From an uncultured Pelagibacteraceae bacterium (GTDB lineage Bacteria; Pseudomonadota; Alphaproteobacteria; Pelagibacterales; Pelagibacteraceae): a DNA stretch of 61,866 nt. The stretch spans positions 1 to 61,866 of the forward strand of contig CACJYF010000003.1 of the NCBI GenBank assembly GCA_902597575.1. The letters run 5' to 3'. Shown piece by piece: positions 44,845 to 52,952 of the stretch. Position 1 is the first letter of the stretch. Every line of letters begins with the position of its first letter. The position numbers were made by a program, and so were the translations under genes. The notes beneath the pieces were generated by a model. That model was not told the origin of the DNA and made no database searches. It was given only the letters and a program-made list of their open reading frames with translations.

Positions 44845-46299
44845 ATGGAAAATAAAATAAACTGGAATTTTGATAATTCTTACTCAAGACTATCTGATGC
44901 TTTTAAGGAACATATAAAACCTTTAGCTGTAAAGAATCCTGAATTGGTTATAATTAACGAAAGTTTAGCTAAAGAATTGGATCTGGATCTTACAAAAATC
45001 AATAAAGACAAGCTATCATCTTTATTTACAGGAAATACTCTTCCTGAGGGTAGTAATACAATTGCTCAGGCATATGCGGGTCATCAATTTGGACACTTTA
45101 CAATGCTTGGTGATGGTAGAGCAATATTGATAGGTGAACATATAACTAGCAGCAACAAAAGATATGATATTCAACTTAAAGGTTCTGGGAAAACATCATT
45201 CTCAAGAAATGGTGATGGTAGAGCTGCATTAGGTCCAATGTTAAGAGAATATATCGTAAGTGAGGCAATGCATAATCTTAACATTCCCTCAACAAGAAGT
45301 TTAGCGGTAGCAAAAACGGGTGAAAAAATAATGCGAGATACTTTACTAGAAGGCGCTATTCTAACTAGAGTAGCTTTGAGCCATATTAGGGTTGGAACTT
45401 TTCAATATATTGCAGCAAGAGACAAAAAAGATGAATTAGAGATGTTATTAAATTATGTAATTAATAGACATTATCCAAAACTGGTAAATTCAAAAAATAA
45501 GGCAATGGATCTTTTAATTGATCTTATGAATAAACAAATTGATCTAGTCGTGAACTGGATGAGAGTGGGTTTTATTCACGGAGTTATGAATACTGACAAT
45601 ATGTCAATTTCAGGAGAAACAATTGACTACGGCCCATGTGCATTTATGGATACATATGATCCGAAAACTGTTTTTAGTTCTATTGATCACATGGGAAGAT
45701 ATGCTTACTGTAATCAACCAATTATTACAAAGTGGAATTTATCAAGATTTGCAGAATGTCTAATACCCATGATTGATAAAAATCAAAAAAAAGCGATCGA
45801 GATGGCTACTGAAATAATTAATACTTTTGAAAAAAAGTATGAAGAAAAGTGGCTTGAAATGATGAGAAAAAAACTTGGTTTAATAGGAAATCACAGTATA
45901 GATAAAACTTTAATTTTAGATTTATTAACTTGGATGCATCAGAATAAAGCTGATTATACAAACACTTTCTGTCATATCATGGATCCTCTTTCAAATAATG
46001 GAACTATTTATGAAGATATGGATTTTGTAGATTGGAAAAAAAGATTAAATATTAGACAATTAAAAGACAATAATTCCTACAAAAATTCAATAGAGTTGAT
46101 GAAAACCTACAACCCTTTGGTTATTCCAAGAAATCATAAAGTTGAAGAAGTTTTAGAGTTTGCTGATAGAAAAGATTTTAAACCATTAATAAGATTTCTA
46201 AATATTTTAAAAAAACCATACATTAAACAAGAAGATACTTCTGATTTTCAATCCTTATCAGGATCAAATGAAAATTATAAAACATTTTGTGGAACTTAA
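44845..46299 (+). CDS. selO: Protein adenylyltransferase SelO (YdiU)
   Basis: Pseudokinase-fold enzyme that AMPylates protein Ser/Thr/Tyr residues, including redox proteins. 484 residues, full length. The N-terminal NWNFDNSYSRL, AQAYAGHQFGHFTMLGDGRA, ERKDIQLKGSG-like YDIQLKGSGKTSFSRNGDGR, RAALGPMLREYIVSEAMH, HGVMNTDNMSISGETIDYGP and C-terminal ENYKTFCGT are SelO landmarks. Cys482 stands near the C-terminus where eukaryotic SelO has selenocysteine. Pairing with msrA suggests a shared oxidative-stress role. Confidence 0.95.
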   Translation: MENKINWNFDNSYSRLSDAFKEHIKPLAVKNPELVIINESLAKELDLDLTKINKDKLSSLFTGNTLPEGSNTIAQAYAGHQFGHFTMLGDGRAILIGEHITSSNKRYDIQLKGSGKTSFSRNGDGRAALGPMLREYIVSEAMHNLNIPSTRSLAVAKTGEKIMRDTLLEGAILTRVALSHIRVGTFQYIAARDKKDELEMLLNYVINRHYPKLVNSKNKAMDLLIDLMNKQIDLVVNWMRVGFIHGVMNTDNMSISGETIDYGPCAFMDTYDPKTVFSSIDHMGRYAYCNQPIITKWNLSRFAECLIPMIDKNQKKAIEMATEIINTFEKKYEEKWLEMMRKKLGLIGNHSIDKTLILDLLTWMHQNKADYTNTFCHIMDPLSNNGTIYEDMDFVDWKKRLNIRQLKDNNSYKNSIELMKTYNPLVIPRNHKVEEVLEFADRKDFKPLIRFLNILKKPYIKQEDTSDFQSLSGSNENYKTFCGT

Positions 46300-46333
46300 A
46301 ACCACTATGTTAAGCATTATATATTTCAAAAAT

Positions 46334-46858
46334 TTATTTATATGCAATCACGTTAAGACTAATAGGAACGTTTTCTTTGCCATTATTATAAGGAGCAAAA
46401 TTACTGGTATCATCAAATAAACCAAAGAATTTTACTTTTTCAACTCTTTTAAAACCTGCTTTTATTATGGAGTCTTTTAATAATTCATAATTCCACCCAC
46501 AATAATGAAAATCGTATTTGTCTATCTGGCCCCCATAAATCATTCTCAAAGTATGAAGTTTGGCACTTTTAGGTGCTTCCTTTGAAATAAATATTCTACA
46601 TAAAACTTCCATATCGGGAACTGATATATAAAGTTTTCCATTATTTTTTAGTACTCTGTAGATACCTTTAAAAGTACTCTCGACTTTACTTTGTTCAACA
46701 TGCTCAACTACATGACTTGCATAAATTTCCTCTACTGAGTTTTCACTAAATTGACTTAGATCTGAAATATCACCAATAAAGTCTACACCATTTTTTTTTT
46801 GGATATTTAATATCTTCCATCCCTCTTTTTTTTGTTCACCACCAATATTAAGTTTCAT
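46334..46858 (-). CDS. Small SAM-dependent methyltransferase-like protein
   Basis: 174 residues of the class I methyltransferase type found near polysaccharide genes (COG4627-like). LNIGGEQKKEGWKILNI begins the fold; VDFIGDISDLSQFSENSVEE, IYASHVVEHVEQS and YRVLKNNGKLYISVPDMEVL match the Methyltransf_11 region. The usual GxGxG motif is degenerate (IGGE), so catalytic activity is uncertain. Substrate unknown. Convergent with selO, downstream of the DAO flavoprotein gene. Confidence 0.75.
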   Translation of the reverse strand: MKLNIGGEQKKEGWKILNIQKKNGVDFIGDISDLSQFSENSVEEIYASHVVEHVEQSKVESTFKGIYRVLKNNGKLYISVPDMEVLCRIFISKEAPKSAKLHTLRMIYGGQIDKYDFHYCGWNYELLKDSIIKAGFKRVEKVKFFGLFDDTSNFAPYNNGKENVPISLNVIAYK

Positions 46859-46861
46859 AAT

Positions 46862-47965
46862 TTAAAGAACATACGGTTCAGGTCTTGCTTTTTTTCCTAA
46901 AACTCTCTCAACAGCCATATTAGAGATATCAATAGATTGATATGCTCCTGTAGTTATTAATTCTGTCAAAGCTCTTCCAATACCTGGGGCCTGCATTAAT
47001 CCTCTGCCAGTAAAACCTGTAGCTAAATAAACATTATCAAATTTAGGATGTTTACCCACAACAGCATTATTATCTAATCTGTTACAATCATAATATCCTG
47101 CCCAGCCTCCTGTTAATTTTAATTCTTCAAAAATTGGAATTCTATTTGCTAGTGCTGGCCATACTAATTCTTCAAAATCCTCCCAGGCTGGCTCTAAATC
47201 TCTCGCATCAAAAATAGATTTGGGCGAACCGGCTAAATACTCTTTTCCCTCTGGTCTCCAATAAACTCCGGATGGTAAATCTCCTGTTAAAGGCATTTCA
47301 GGAATATGTTTTGGGCATTTAACTCTAAATACAGTGTGTTTTTGTGGTTCTACAGGTATGTCTTCAAGTAATTCTTTAGTCCAACAACCGGCTGCGGAAA
47401 TAATAGTTTTGGCTTTTATTTCTGAAAGAGATTTTATATTTCCCTTGATAAATTCTGCTCCAAGTTCTGTGGCTTTGCTTTTTAACGCGTTATGAAACAT
47501 AAAAGGATCTATCCACCCTTCACTTTGATTGTCGGTAAACGTAGCTGTTTCTATTCCATCTGCATTTATGTATGGAAAATGTTTTGATAATTCAGAGCCT
47601 TTAATATTTTTTGTACCAGCTTCACACGCCTGATGATTTTCTAGAGCCTTATATTGTTCTTCTGCATGTTCAGGTCCAAACATTAATAGATAGCCATTGG
47701 GCACCATACTTGCTGTAGGATTTGGGTTTTTTTCAGTCTTGAGTAATTCTGGAATTTGAAAAATAAACTCTCTTGCAAATTTTCCTAATAAAATATTTTC
47801 TTTTTGAAAAAATTGTCTTCTGAAACCACCTAAAGATAATGGAAATGATGCTGATTTATAAGTTGGATCCCTCTCTATAACTTTAACTTTTCTACCTTCT
47901 TTAGACAAAAAGTAAGCAGTTGCTGCACCAATAATACCACCTCCAACTATTACTACATCGTCCAT
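46862..47965 (-). CDS. FAD-dependent oxidoreductase, DAO family
   Basis: Likely oxidises an amino acid or N-methylated amine. 367 residues: FAD-binding VIVGGGIIGAATAYFLSKEG, then LGGFRRQFFQKENILLGKFA, a substrate domain, IISAAGCWTKELLEDIPVEP, and NNAVVGKHPKFDNVYLATGF followed by GRGLMQAPGIGRALTELI. This resembles sarcosine/dimethylglycine-type oxidases or dehydrogenases, but no covalent-FAD residue can be assigned by eye. Sits three bases downstream of the TspO gene and three bases before the methyltransferase. Confidence 0.85.
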   Translation of the reverse strand: MDDVVIVGGGIIGAATAYFLSKEGRKVKVIERDPTYKSASFPLSLGGFRRQFFQKENILLGKFAREFIFQIPELLKTEKNPNPTASMVPNGYLLMFGPEHAEEQYKALENHQACEAGTKNIKGSELSKHFPYINADGIETATFTDNQSEGWIDPFMFHNALKSKATELGAEFIKGNIKSLSEIKAKTIISAAGCWTKELLEDIPVEPQKHTVFRVKCPKHIPEMPLTGDLPSGVYWRPEGKEYLAGSPKSIFDARDLEPAWEDFEELVWPALANRIPIFEELKLTGGWAGYYDCNRLDNNAVVGKHPKFDNVYLATGFTGRGLMQAPGIGRALTELITTGAYQSIDISNMAVERVLGKKARPEPYVL

Positions 47966-47968
47966 AAA

Positions 47969-48436
47969 TTAATTTAGAATAACTAAGTTAATATTTAGAA
48001 ATAATGCATAGGAACACCAAAGTAAATAGGGAATCATTAAATAGAAGCTTAATTTATTTACAGGTTTAAATCTTATGATTAACAAAAAAATAAATATTAT
48101 TAATATTATTAAAACTAACATGGCTAGAAATATTTTGTGCAATGCAAAAAATACAATACTCCAAGTTGTATTTATTATTATATGAATAAAATAAATATAA
48201 ACTGTATTCATATCTCTATTTTTGCTATGCCAGAAGTTCCAGACTGCAATAGTCATCATAAGGTATAAAATAGTCCAAACAGGAGCAAAAACCCAATCCG
48301 GTGGATTTAAACTTGATTTAATAAGTGTTGAATACCAAGGTTCTTTCAAATTTATTGAGACTACACCACCAATGAATGAGGCTGAAAAGGTTATTATAAA
48401 AAAAAGAATGAATGATAAAATTTTATTTTTAAGCAT
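47969..48436 (-). CDS. tspO: TspO/MBR family membrane protein
   Basis: Five-helix membrane protein that binds porphyrins and sterol-like ligands; in Rhodobacter it affects tetrapyrrole-regulated genes. ATG 48436 (MLKNKILSFILFF) is preferred over one five codons upstream, giving 155 residues. LKEPWYSTLIKSSLNPPDWV followed by FAPVWTILYLMMTIAVWNFW is the family signature, and the five helices are clear. Divergent from the SDR gene 24 bases away. Confidence 0.93.
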   Translation of the reverse strand: MLKNKILSFILFFIITFSASFIGGVVSINLKEPWYSTLIKSSLNPPDWVFAPVWTILYLMMTIAVWNFWHSKNRDMNTVYIYFIHIIINTTWSIVFFALHKIFLAMLVLIILIIFIFLLIIRFKPVNKLSFYLMIPYLLWCSYALFLNINLVILN

Positions 48437-48460
48437 AAAGGTATTATACATCTTTAGATA

Positions 48461-49222
48461 ATGAATAAAAAAACAATTTGGATCACGGGTGGAAGCACAG
48501 GTATTGGTAAAGCACTGGCATTAAAATTCGCTAATGAAGGTTGGAACGTTGCAATATCTGCTAGGAGAGAGAATCTTTTAAAAGAAATAGCTGATACCAA
48601 TGCCAATATCAGCTCATTTCCTTTAGATGTCACAGATAAATCAAAATGCAAAGAGGTCTTTGAACAAATTAAGAAAAAATTTGAAAATATTGATATTTGT
48701 TTTTTTTCTACAGGTACTTGGAATCCTAAAAAAGAAAAAGATATCGATGTTGAACAGATTGAAGATGTATTTAAGATTAATTTTTTTGGAACATTAAATA
48801 GTATTAAGGTTGTGGAGGAATATTTTAAAAATAAAAAAAGTGGAAAAATTGCTATAGTTTCATCTATAGCAGGCTATAGAGGGCTACCTAATTCGACAGG
48901 TTATGGCCCATCAAAATCAGCTTTGAATAACTTGGCTGAGAGTTTATATTTTGATTTTGGTCGTTCAAATGTACGTGTCTGTCTAGTTTCTCCTGGTTTT
49001 ATCAAAACCCCTATGACAGATAAAAATGATTTTAAAATGCCTTTTTTAAAAACTGCAGAGTATGCCGCTGATAAAATATATGATGGGTTAGTAAATAAAA
49101 ATATCTTTGAGATCCATTTTCCAAAATCTTTAACATTAATACTTAAATTTTTTAGTTTTTTACCGAGTAAATTATATTTTAGTATAATAGGTAAAATGAC
49201 AAAGTATCAGAAAAAAAATTAG
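48461..49222 (+). CDS. Short-chain dehydrogenase/reductase
   Basis: 253 residues with the classical Rossmann motif TGGSTGIGKALAL, STGTWNP in place of NNAG, catalytic Ser (VSSIAGYRG) and YGPSKSALNN (Tyr/Lys). PGFIKTPMTD follows. A hydrophobic C-terminal segment (LTLILKFFSFLPSKLYFSII) suggests membrane association and a lipid-like substrate. Faces the DUF3833/Cfa cluster, overlapping its last gene by four bases; similar SDR genes accompany that cluster elsewhere, so a role in lipid modification is plausible. Confidence 0.87.
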   Translation: MNKKTIWITGGSTGIGKALALKFANEGWNVAISARRENLLKEIADTNANISSFPLDVTDKSKCKEVFEQIKKKFENIDICFFSTGTWNPKKEKDIDVEQIEDVFKINFFGTLNSIKVVEEYFKNKKSGKIAIVSSIAGYRGLPNSTGYGPSKSALNNLAESLYFDFGRSNVRVCLVSPGFIKTPMTDKNDFKMPFLKTAEYAADKIYDGLVNKNIFEIHFPKSLTLILKFFSFLPSKLYFSIIGKMTKYQKKN

Positions 49223-49767
49223 TCTTTAACAAAAACGACTGTTAATTCTGCTACCTTAAAACCAAATTTTGTCATTGTTGCTTTATTTATAGCTACTCTA
49301 TCATCTTGTTTAAAAATCCAATCATCAAAAGTGATTTTCATTTGTTTACCTTTTACAGGAACTAATAAAACATATTCAAATTTGAACGCTGAACCATATG
49401 AATATCCCTTTGCCTTACCAACCACATCGCCAGCTGTACCTTCATAATTGTTTTCATTAATTTTAGTAATTTGCCATTGTCTTGTTTGAATTTCACCATC
49501 ATCCCAATTGAATTTTTCATCAAGAATTAATTGATTACCATTCCATTTACCATCTAAATCCGCCGAGAACTGTCTTATAACTTTTCCAGATCGATTTTGT
49601 AAAACACCCCATGCTTTTACATTGCCTGACAAATATTCCTCAATTATTAGTCTAGGTTTTTTATTTATAAAATCCTCTGGTTTCATAGAACTATTATTTG
49701 AGCAGTTTGTAATTAAGAACAAGGAAATTATCAATAAAATTGGCTTAAAAAATTTTATGTCGCGCAT
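49219..49767 (-). CDS. DUF3833 family lipoprotein
   Basis: 182 residues with a lipoprotein signal peptide and lipobox LITNC (Cys ~22), so it is anchored on the periplasmic side. The rest matches the DUF3833 pattern: YLSGNVKAWGVLQNRSGKVI, RQFSADLDGKWNGNQLILDE, FNWDDGEIQTRQWQ and KITFDDWIFKQDDRVAIN. Function unknown, but repeatedly found with Cfa-like methyltransferase, DUF1365 and amine oxidase genes, as here. Confidence 0.85.
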   Translation of the reverse strand: MRDIKFFKPILLIISLFLITNCSNNSSMKPEDFINKKPRLIIEEYLSGNVKAWGVLQNRSGKVIRQFSADLDGKWNGNQLILDEKFNWDDGEIQTRQWQITKINENNYEGTAGDVVGKAKGYSYGSAFKFEYVLLVPVKGKQMKITFDDWIFKQDDRVAINKATMTKFGFKVAELTVVFVKD

Positions 49768-49778
49768 TGTCTCCTCTA

Positions 49779-50957
49779 TTATTTATTCTGTATAGAAAAT
49801 TGAATTAAATCGATATTTTTAGACTTAAAGCCTGCTTCACAATAAGATAAATAAAATTCCCACATTTTTTTAAATGTTAAATCAAAACCTTGTTTCTTAA
49901 TTAATTCCCATTTTTTGTTGAATTCATTTCTCCAAATTGCAAGTGTATTTGAATAATGATCAGCATAAGATTCATAAGATTTTATAGTTAAACCGTTTTT
50001 CGAAACATATTTATCTATACTTCCTTTATTTGGAAGAAAGCCGCCAGGAAAAATATATTTTTGAATGAAGTCTTGTTTATATTTGTATCTGTCAAAAAGA
50101 TTATCATCAATTGTTATTGCTTGAATAGCAGCGCTTCCATTGCTTGATAAATTATCTTTAATTGTTTTAAAGTAACCTTCCAAATAATTTTGACCTACCG
50201 CCTCGATCATTTCTATGGACGCAATAGAGTTATATTTTTCTTTTAAATCTCTATAATCTTTTATTTGAATATTAACTTTTTCATTTAATCCACACCTGTA
50301 AATTCTCTCTTTAGCATATTCAAATTGTTTTTTTGAAATTGTAATACAGTCTAATTTCACATCATACTTTTTACCAACATACTCAGCAAAACCTCCCCAG
50401 CCACAACCTATTTCTAGAACTTTATCTCCAGTTCCAGGCTTTATTAAATCTATCAATTTTTGATATTTATTATTTTGAGCATCAGATAAATCTTTATTTT
50501 TTTCATCAAATATCGCACTAGAATAAGTTAGTGTCTTGTCTAACCATAAAGAAAAGAATTCATTACCAAGGTCATAGTGTTTTGAAATGTTAGTTTTGCT
50601 TCTATTTTTTGTGTTTTTTATAAAAATATTTTTTAAATAATTAATAAAAGGAAAATCTAGCAGTCCAGAAAATTTATGAATTTGTTTAATATTCCTTGCT
50701 GTAATCTCTATCAAATTAGATAAATTATTTGTCTCGAAATAGTCATTCATGTAGGATTCTGCAAGACCTACACTACCTGATTTAATTAAATTAAAAGTAA
50801 AGTTTTTATTTTTTATCTTAATATTAGCTTTTAAATTGTCTTTGGCGTTTCCAAAACTATATTTTTTTCCATCGTAATTAGTTAGCTCTAAATGACCGAC
50901 TTTTATATCTCTTAAAATGCTAAAGACTATTTTATCTGAAACAGTATTTAAATTCAT
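49779..50957 (-). CDS. Cyclopropane-fatty-acyl-phospholipid synthase-like methyltransferase
   Basis: SAM-dependent methylation of unsaturated acyl chains in membrane phospholipids. 392 residues: N-terminal lipid-binding region with SVGLAESYMNDYFETNNLSN, then ISKHYDLGNEFFSLWLDKTL, SSAIFDEKNKDL, SAM loop KVLEIGCGWGGFAEYVGKKY, SIEMIEAVGQNYLEGYFKTI and QKYIFPGGFLP. It may make a cyclopropane or, given its amine oxidase and DUF1365 neighbours, a methylated or furan-type fatty acid. Its ATG overlaps the DUF1365 stop. Confidence 0.9.
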   Translation of the reverse strand: MNLNTVSDKIVFSILRDIKVGHLELTNYDGKKYSFGNAKDNLKANIKIKNKNFTFNLIKSGSVGLAESYMNDYFETNNLSNLIEITARNIKQIHKFSGLLDFPFINYLKNIFIKNTKNRSKTNISKHYDLGNEFFSLWLDKTLTYSSAIFDEKNKDLSDAQNNKYQKLIDLIKPGTGDKVLEIGCGWGGFAEYVGKKYDVKLDCITISKKQFEYAKERIYRCGLNEKVNIQIKDYRDLKEKYNSIASIEMIEAVGQNYLEGYFKTIKDNLSSNGSAAIQAITIDDNLFDRYKYKQDFIQKYIFPGGFLPNKGSIDKYVSKNGLTIKSYESYADHYSNTLAIWRNEFNKKWELIKKQGFDLTFKKMWEFYLSYCEAGFKSKNIDLIQFSIQNK

Positions 50958-51718
50958 TAACTCTCAAATGTAATATTATTCTTAATTTTTAATTTTTTTT
51001 GAATAAATTTAATACCTTTGGTCCACAGTTTAAACGCTTCAAAATGTATCGCAGATATTATTTTAAAAGTCATAAGTGGGTGTTTTATATATGATTTTAA
51101 TAATTCTTTACTATTTAAGTCTTTTCTTTCTCCATCCTGAGATGCATACAAGATTTTTTCATCAGACTGGTATTGATCTATAATAACAGATATTCTTTCA
51201 CAGGGTTTTAGAATTCTAAAAAAATAATTACAATCCATCTCTATAAACGGTGATACATGAAATTTTTTTGAACAGTTATGTTGAAAAAGTTTAGTGTCAT
51301 CTTCAACTTTAAAAATATATGTATGTTGTTCACCAAACGTATTCTTAACTTCGTATAAAATAGCAATTAATTTATTATTAATGTCGTAGATAAAAAAAAC
51401 ACTTAAGGGATTAAAAACATATCCAAAAATTCTTGGATAGCATAAAAGTTTTATTCTTATATCTTTCGAACTAATATTATTTTCATCTAAATTTTTTTTT
51501 ACCCATGATATTAATGAAGATCCATCTCTGTCACCATGATCTTTTTCAAAAAAACTTATCAAATTAAATTTGTTAAATGAAAAAAATTTAATATTTTTAT
51601 CTAGCTGGTCTAACTCTGATAAGTCTATTAAAAGTGAAAATACACTATATTTAAAAAAATGAGTTTTTGGTTTAAATCTTTTGTGAATAACTGTGCCATT
51701 ATAAATTGAACTAGTCAT
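50957..51718 (-). CDS. DUF1365 domain-containing protein
   Basis: 253 residues. NGTVIHKRFKPKTHFFKYSV, KIRLLCYPRIFGYVFNPLSV with FFIYD, AILYEVKNTFGEQHTYIF and KKFHVSPFIEMDCNYFFRI define the family. No established biochemical role; strong linkage to flavin amine oxidase and Cfa-like genes. Overlaps the amine oxidase gene by eight bases and abuts the methyltransferase start, so the three are translationally coupled. Confidence 0.9.
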   Translation of the reverse strand: MTSSIYNGTVIHKRFKPKTHFFKYSVFSLLIDLSELDQLDKNIKFFSFNKFNLISFFEKDHGDRDGSSLISWVKKNLDENNISSKDIRIKLLCYPRIFGYVFNPLSVFFIYDINNKLIAILYEVKNTFGEQHTYIFKVEDDTKLFQHNCSKKFHVSPFIEMDCNYFFRILKPCERISVIIDQYQSDEKILYASQDGERKDLNSKELLKSYIKHPLMTFKIISAIHFEAFKLWTKGIKFIQKKLKIKNNITFES

Positions 51719-52949
51719 TTAAGTTTTTCAACATTTCAATAGATGATTTTATGCCATCCTCATGAAAACCGTAACCGAAATAACTTCCGCAAAACAATAT
51801 ATTTTCTTTATTTTGAATACTTTTTAAATTTTTTTGATTATCTAAAGCTTTTTGATCGTAATAAGGATGTGTAAAATTAATTTTTTTTATAATTTTATCC
51901 TCAGATATTTTTTTTATAGGATTTAAGGTCAAAAATATATTTTTTTCATTTTTTAAGTTTTGAAGAAGATTTAACCAGTATGAAAGTGAGTTTTTGTTTG
52001 TATTCTTTTTATCAACAAAAGAATTCCACGAGGACCATACATCTTTATTTTTGGGCATTATGTTTTCATCTGTATGCAATATTGCTAAATTTTCTCTGTA
52101 ACTAAAATTTGATAAAATATTTCTTTCCTCATCTGATGGATTATCTATCAAATTTAAGGCTTCATTTGCATGAGTTGCAAGAATAACCTTGTCATAATGA
52201 AAAAATTCATTATTGCCACCATAATAAACTTGTAATCCAGATGAGATTCTTTTAACAGATTTTATTTTATAATTTTTATAATATTGACCACTGATTAAAG
52301 ATAAAACTTTATTAACATATGATCTGCTTCTTTGAGCAACAGTGTACCACTGAGGTCTATTTTTAAGTTTGAATAAGCCGTGATTTTGAAAAAATTTTAA
52401 AAAAAAATTCATGGGCATTTTCCCTGCCTCATAGGGTGGCATAGACCAAATCGCAGAAACCATTGGTATAATGTGATAATTAATAAAACCTCTAGACCAC
52501 TTATTTTTTTTTAAAAAATCATCTAAAGTTATTTTTTGATCAATTTCTGAGATATTATCACAAGTTTTGTAAAATTTTAGAATATCAAAAAACATTTTGA
52601 TAAATTCAATATTAAATAAATTAGATTTATTAGCAAAAATACCTGATAAACCTTTGCCGCAATACTCATAATTAGAGTCTTCTACAGAAACAGAAAATGA
52701 CATATCGCTTTTTTCAATTTCAATATCAATCTCTTTAAAAAAATTTATTAAATTTGGATATGTCTGATGATTAAATACAATAAACCCCACATCGACAGAT
52801 ATTTTTTTTTTATTAAGAATTGCATCAACGGTATAAGAATGACCTCCAAAATGATCTTCTCTCTCAAAAAGATCTACATGGTGATTTTTTGATAAATAAT
52901 AAGCTGCGCTTAAACCCGATATGCCTGAGCCGATTACAGCTACTTTCAT
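51711..52949 (-). CDS. FAD-dependent amine oxidase/desaturase-like protein
   Basis: 412 residues. Dinucleotide-binding start MKVAVIGSGISGLSAAYYLS, FEREDHFGGHSYTV, then GFIVFNHQTYPNLINFFKEI and KVILATHANEAL; the C-terminal FCGSYFGYGFHEDGIKSSIE completes the FAD site. Related proteins act with Cfa-like methyltransferases in Alphaproteobacteria, and one such set has been linked to furan fatty acid synthesis, where the flavoprotein would desaturate a methylated acyl chain. It starts only three bases after gcvP. Confidence 0.87.
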   Translation of the reverse strand: MKVAVIGSGISGLSAAYYLSKNHHVDLFEREDHFGGHSYTVDAILNKKKISVDVGFIVFNHQTYPNLINFFKEIDIEIEKSDMSFSVSVEDSNYEYCGKGLSGIFANKSNLFNIEFIKMFFDILKFYKTCDNISEIDQKITLDDFLKKNKWSRGFINYHIIPMVSAIWSMPPYEAGKMPMNFFLKFFQNHGLFKLKNRPQWYTVAQRSRSYVNKVLSLISGQYYKNYKIKSVKRISSGLQVYYGGNNEFFHYDKVILATHANEALNLIDNPSDEERNILSNFSYRENLAILHTDENIMPKNKDVWSSWNSFVDKKNTNKNSLSYWLNLLQNLKNEKNIFLTLNPIKKISEDKIIKKINFTHPYYDQKALDNQKNLKSIQNKENILFCGSYFGYGFHEDGIKSSIEMLKNLND

Positions 52950-52952
52950 TAA

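Noticed and set aside
46334..49222. Methyltransferase, DAO flavoprotein, TspO and SDR as one new pathway
   Set aside because: The genes are close, but TspO and the SDR are divergent and no shared substrate or known synteny ties them together.
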